A stretch of 7,753 nt of DNA from assembly GCA_031254255.1 (NCBI GenBank), contig JAIRUT010000137.1, positions 1 to 7,753 of the forward strand. Direction: 5' to 3'. This DNA is from Coriobacteriales bacterium. GTDB taxonomy: Bacteria; Actinomycetota; Coriobacteriia; Coriobacteriales; UBA8131. Of this stretch, positions 6,037 through 7,753 are shown in pieces. The position numbers were made by a program, and so were the translations under genes. The notes below the pieces were generated by a model that saw nothing but the letters and a program-made list of their open reading frames with translations, made no database searches and was not told where the DNA came from. How positions within the stretch are numbered: position 1 is the first letter of the stretch; every line of letters begins with the position of its first letter.

Positions 6037-6215
6037 CTGTTTCCCCCTAACACATGTTGGATGTCACATTTTACATGTATGCATCATTCAAGCAGACGCC
6101 CTTGCAATTTTCCATTTTAATGCCCGAAGTATTATAAATCCAGGATTTATTTGCAGTTTTGATCATTGAGTCGGTGACGATGATATGGGTGATGTTACTA
6201 CTTGCGTCAAAAACC
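6037..6215. other. Upstream region of the effector operon
   Basis: This stretch must hold the operon promoter. On the minus strand a TTGCAA (about 6100-6105) and a TAAAAT (about 6066-6071) are present but not 16-18 bp apart, so no confident sigma-70 pair can be given. ACATGT occurs twice (6052-6057 and 6073-6078), 21 bp apart and close to the ribosome binding site, and could be half-sites for a regulator. A minus-strand frame through about 6100-6210 (SNITHIIVTDSMIKTANKS) reads like protein but has no start and is not recognised. Confidence 0.35.
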
Positions 6216-6395
6216 TCAGAAAAGGCTCCCAACAATGGAACTGCCCCCGAAGCTACCGCCGCCCCACAACAGGTGCGAGGCGGCGGCTTTGTAGTTCAGT
6301 TCAGTCAGGTTTTGCAGTTGGTTTGGAGAAACTTGCCACATGCTTTGTGGCACTGCTGTTGCCGCTGACATGGCCCAAGCCTCGCCTCCGGTCAT
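6216..6395 (-). CDS. 59-aa ORF coupled to the HTH remnant (possible stub of a toxin partner)
   Basis: ATG at 6395 overlaps the TGA of the HTH-type ORF as ATGA and runs 59 codons to TGA at 6216. The product starts MTGGEAWAM and ends in a Gly/Ser-rich stretch (WGGGSFGGSS) encoded across the hairpin at 6256-6286. I do not recognise it. A HipB-like repressor is often followed by HipA with such an overlap, so the first codons may be the surviving 5' end of a deleted partner gene fused to unrelated DNA. It may equally be noise. Confidence 0.3.
   Translation of the reverse strand: MTGGEAWAMSAATAVPQSMWQVSPNQLQNLTELNYKAAASHLLWGGGSFGGSSIVGSLF
6256..6286. repeat. GC-rich hairpin, related to the one at 6583-6615
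   Basis: CCGCCGCC (6256-6263) pairs with GGCGGCGG (6279-6286) around a 15-base loop. Loop and stem share CAGGTGCG and an ACCGCC/GGCGG frame with the hairpin 330 bp to the right. No T run follows on either strand, so a terminator role is doubtful. Confidence 0.5.
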
Positions 6396-6709
6396 CCCGG
6401 AGTAGCGCTCAGGTTGCCGCTTGAATCGGACAGGACAATTGAGGCTTGAGTAGATTTCGGAACGATGACCAGCTTCAGCCCCAAGAGTTGGAGTGCCTTT
6501 TCCAGCGTTTTCGTGGACACGCTCTTATATTTGACAGAGGAGCGGATGGCAAACTGTCGATTTACCTGCAACAAACATGCCAGCCACCGCCCCGCGTCAG
6601 GTGCGGGGCGGTGGCGGTGTGGTCTTGCGATCGGTTGCTGGCGGAGTTGTTGGATTGACGGCCCAGCTGTCGTGGGTGTCGTGGGTGTGTCAGCCAGGCA
6701 ATCGGTCAT
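6392..6709 (-). pseudogene. Truncated HTH (XRE/HipB-like) repressor remnant
   Basis: The 105-codon frame is a chimera. Residues 49-86 (VNRQFAIRSSVKYK, then SVSTKTLEKALQLLGLKLVI) match the second half of XRE-type antitoxin repressors, where the recognition helix is followed by a KTLEKAL helix and a GLxLxxVP strand. The first 48 residues are Pro/Thr/Arg-rich, show no HTH first helices, and run across the perfect hairpin at 6583-6615. The repressor has therefore lost its N-terminus at a junction near 6570-6582. The nominal ATG at 6709 has AGGGAG about 12 bases upstream, which is rather far. DNA binding is unlikely to survive. The family is probably the antitoxin of a HipBA-like pair. Confidence 0.5.
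6583..6615 (-). terminator. Perfect 13-bp GC-rich hairpin, probable terminator of the repeat-protein gene
   Basis: GCCACCGCCCCGC (6583-6595) and GCGGGGCGGTGGC (6603-6615) are exact inverted repeats with a 7-base loop. On the minus strand it is followed by the T-rich TGTTTGTTG after a few bases, and it lies about 160 bp beyond the stop of the repeat-protein gene. That fits an intrinsic terminator. It also marks the point where the HTH remnant begins, so it may have come in with a rearrangement. Confidence 0.6.
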
Positions 6710-6773
6710 CCTGTCGTTTGACTCCCTTCGTATGCATCAGTCGGTTGTCGTTGTCAGTATATTGGTTGGTCCA

Positions 6774-7753
6774 TCACTTCCATACAAGAGGTGTCGTCGG
6801 AACGGATGAGAAGTTCCTGGCGTTGGTGCAGTTTGTGAACATGCGCACAGCGTCGGCATCCGTCAGGTGGAACTGCGGGTAGGTGGCCGCGGGGTACTTC
6901 GCATCATTCCACCAGTCAGGCAGGTCGGTGCTGCTGCCTATTCCTGTGCAGCCGTAGAATGCATAGTTGAATGTGGTCACATGGGTATTGTTGTCAAACA
7001 GGTTTGCGGGAATCGAGATCAGACCTGTGCAGCCGCGGAATGCGCTGTTAAAAGTCGTCACCTGGGTGTTGTTTGCAAAGAGGGTGGCAGGGATTGTGGT
7101 GATGGTGGTACAGCCGTAGAATGCGCTGCTGAAATCCGTCACCTGGGTGTTGTTTGCAAAGAGGGTGGCGGGGATGGTGGTGAGGGTGGTACAGTCGCGG
7201 AATGCGTTGTTGAAATTCATCACCTGGGTGTTGTTTGCAAAGAGGTTGTCGGGGATGGTGGTGAGGGTGGTACAGCCGCGGAATGCGCCGTTGAAACTTG
7301 CCACCTGTGTGTTGTTTGCAAAGAGGGTGGCGGGGATGGTGGTGAGGGTGGTGCAGCCGTAGAATGCGCTGGCGAAGTTCGTCACCTGGGTATTGCTTGC
7401 AAAGAGGTTATCGGGGATGGTGGTGAGGATGGTGCAGTTATAAAATGCGTTGCTGATACTCGTCACCTGTGTGTTGCTTGCAAAGAGGTTGTCGGGGATG
7501 GATGCCAGGTTTGCACAGCCACGGAAGATATACGTCATATCAGGTGAGTCCTGATGAAGCAGCGCGGTGTTGACCTTGGTCAGGCGCTGCTCACCGTGGT
7601 GGGCGGCATTGTATCTGTATGTATCAAAGGTGATCCCACCGGGCAGGCGCCCGGATACCGTGATGGTGCGGGTTGCAGCTGTGGCATAGGTGTGGCTGGC
7701 AGCGTTTGTCGTTGTTGCGCCGTCTCCCCAGTCCACCATGTAGTTGTTGTCAC
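6774..7753 (-). CDS. DUF285/BspA-type leucine-rich repeat protein with PKD-like fragment, 5'-partial
   Basis: The frame is open to the window edge; the ATG at 7739 is internal (DNNY precedes MVDWGDG), so the true start is outside. MVDWGDG to about residue 40 is the C-terminal half of a PKD-like beta-sandwich (DWGDG ... HTYA ... TITVSG). From about residue 85 there are seven 27-residue repeats with the consensus LFANNTQVTxFxxAFxGCTT followed by LTTIPAT, the DUF285/BspA pattern. A cap with PDWW and a VRMFTNCTNARNFSSVP end follow. There is no LPXTG motif or membrane anchor at the C-terminus. Such proteins are surface adhesins in mucosal bacteria and also appear as tail-associated proteins in gut phages; the missing anchor leaves the phage option open. 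It ends about 740 bp before the effector operon and is not part of it. Confidence 0.85.
   Translation of the reverse strand, partial: DNNYMVDWGDGATTTNAASHTYATAATRTITVSGRLPGGITFDTYRYNAAHHGEQRLTKVNTALLHQDSPDMTYIFRGCANLASIPDNLFASNTQVTSISNAFYNCTILTTIPDNLFASNTQVTNFASAFYGCTTLTTIPATLFANNTQVASFNGAFRGCTTLTTIPDNLFANNTQVMNFNNAFRDCTTLTTIPATLFANNTQVTDFSSAFYGCTTITTIPATLFANNTQVTTFNSAFRGCTGLISIPANLFDNNTHVTTFNYAFYGCTGIGSSTDLPDWWNDAKYPAATYPQFHLTDADAVRMFTNCTNARNFSSVPTTPLVWK
6921..7487. repeat. Seven tandem 81-bp repeats in the leucine-rich repeat gene
   Basis: Units begin at 7487 and continue every 81 bp on the minus strand down to 6921. The central units (about 7060-7400) are nearly identical at DNA level, while the outer ones diverge. 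This pattern fits ongoing unequal crossing-over or gene conversion. Each unit contains one conserved Cys in GCTT or a variant. Confidence 0.85.

Noticed and set aside
6256..6460. tRNA or structured small RNA
   Set aside because: No cloverleaf, no TTCGA-type loop or acceptor pairing; only a simple hairpin is supported.
6921..7487. CRISPR array
   Set aside because: The regular repeats are in-frame 81-bp coding units without unique spacers.
6867..7547. Long plus-strand ORF of 226 codons opposite the repeat protein
   Set aside because: It is a repetitive Gly/Val/Cys shadow of the 81-bp repeats on the opposite strand, with no ribosome binding site; the minus-strand DUF285 pattern explains it.

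Overview
The window looks like an accessory region of a Gram-positive bacterium, probably gut- or mucosa-associated. The evidence is an effector set resembling type VIIb (LXG) secretion, strong purine-rich ribosome binding sites, and a DUF285/BspA-type repeat protein. The species cannot be told from the sequence; Bacillota or Coriobacteriia-like Actinomycetota are both possible. Every credible gene is on the minus strand, so transcription runs from high to low coordinates.

Right end (7753-6774): the 3' part of a surface or phage-type protein with a PKD-like fragment followed by seven 27-residue leucine-rich repeats. About 160 bp beyond its stop is a perfect 13-bp GC-rich hairpin, probably its terminator. 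From 6709 to 6216 lies debris: the C-terminal part of a degraded HTH (HipB-like) repressor, an ATGA-overlapping 59-codon ORF, and a second GC-rich hairpin related to the first.

Centre (6036-1743): a compact operon. It starts with a 54-aa hydrophilic microprotein, then a 95-aa DUF3130/WXG100-like helical protein, then a 718-aa LXG-like putative secreted toxin. Two single-pass membrane proteins follow. They are paralogous to each other and, over about 145 residues, to the toxin's own C-terminus. Each junction in this stack is an ATGA overlap, and a relic of a further copy's start follows the second one. A 135-aa charged helical-hairpin protein (DUF3958-like, possible targeting partner) closes the operon. 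The simplest model is that the small helical proteins escort the toxin to the secretion machine and the membrane proteins protect the producer. The sharing of one domain by toxin and presumed immunity proteins is unusual and is the main observation here.

Left part (1562-1): a 202-aa two-TM-type potassium channel with two extra N-terminal membrane segments and a duplicated C-terminal tail abuts a 5'-decapitated Ig-like domain ORF. A large hairpin follows, then a short DUF6431 zinc-ribbon protein with one lost cysteine. The debris on both sides suggests the effector operon sits in a rearranged, mobile region. No secretion-machine genes (EssC, EssB, EsxA) are in the window.
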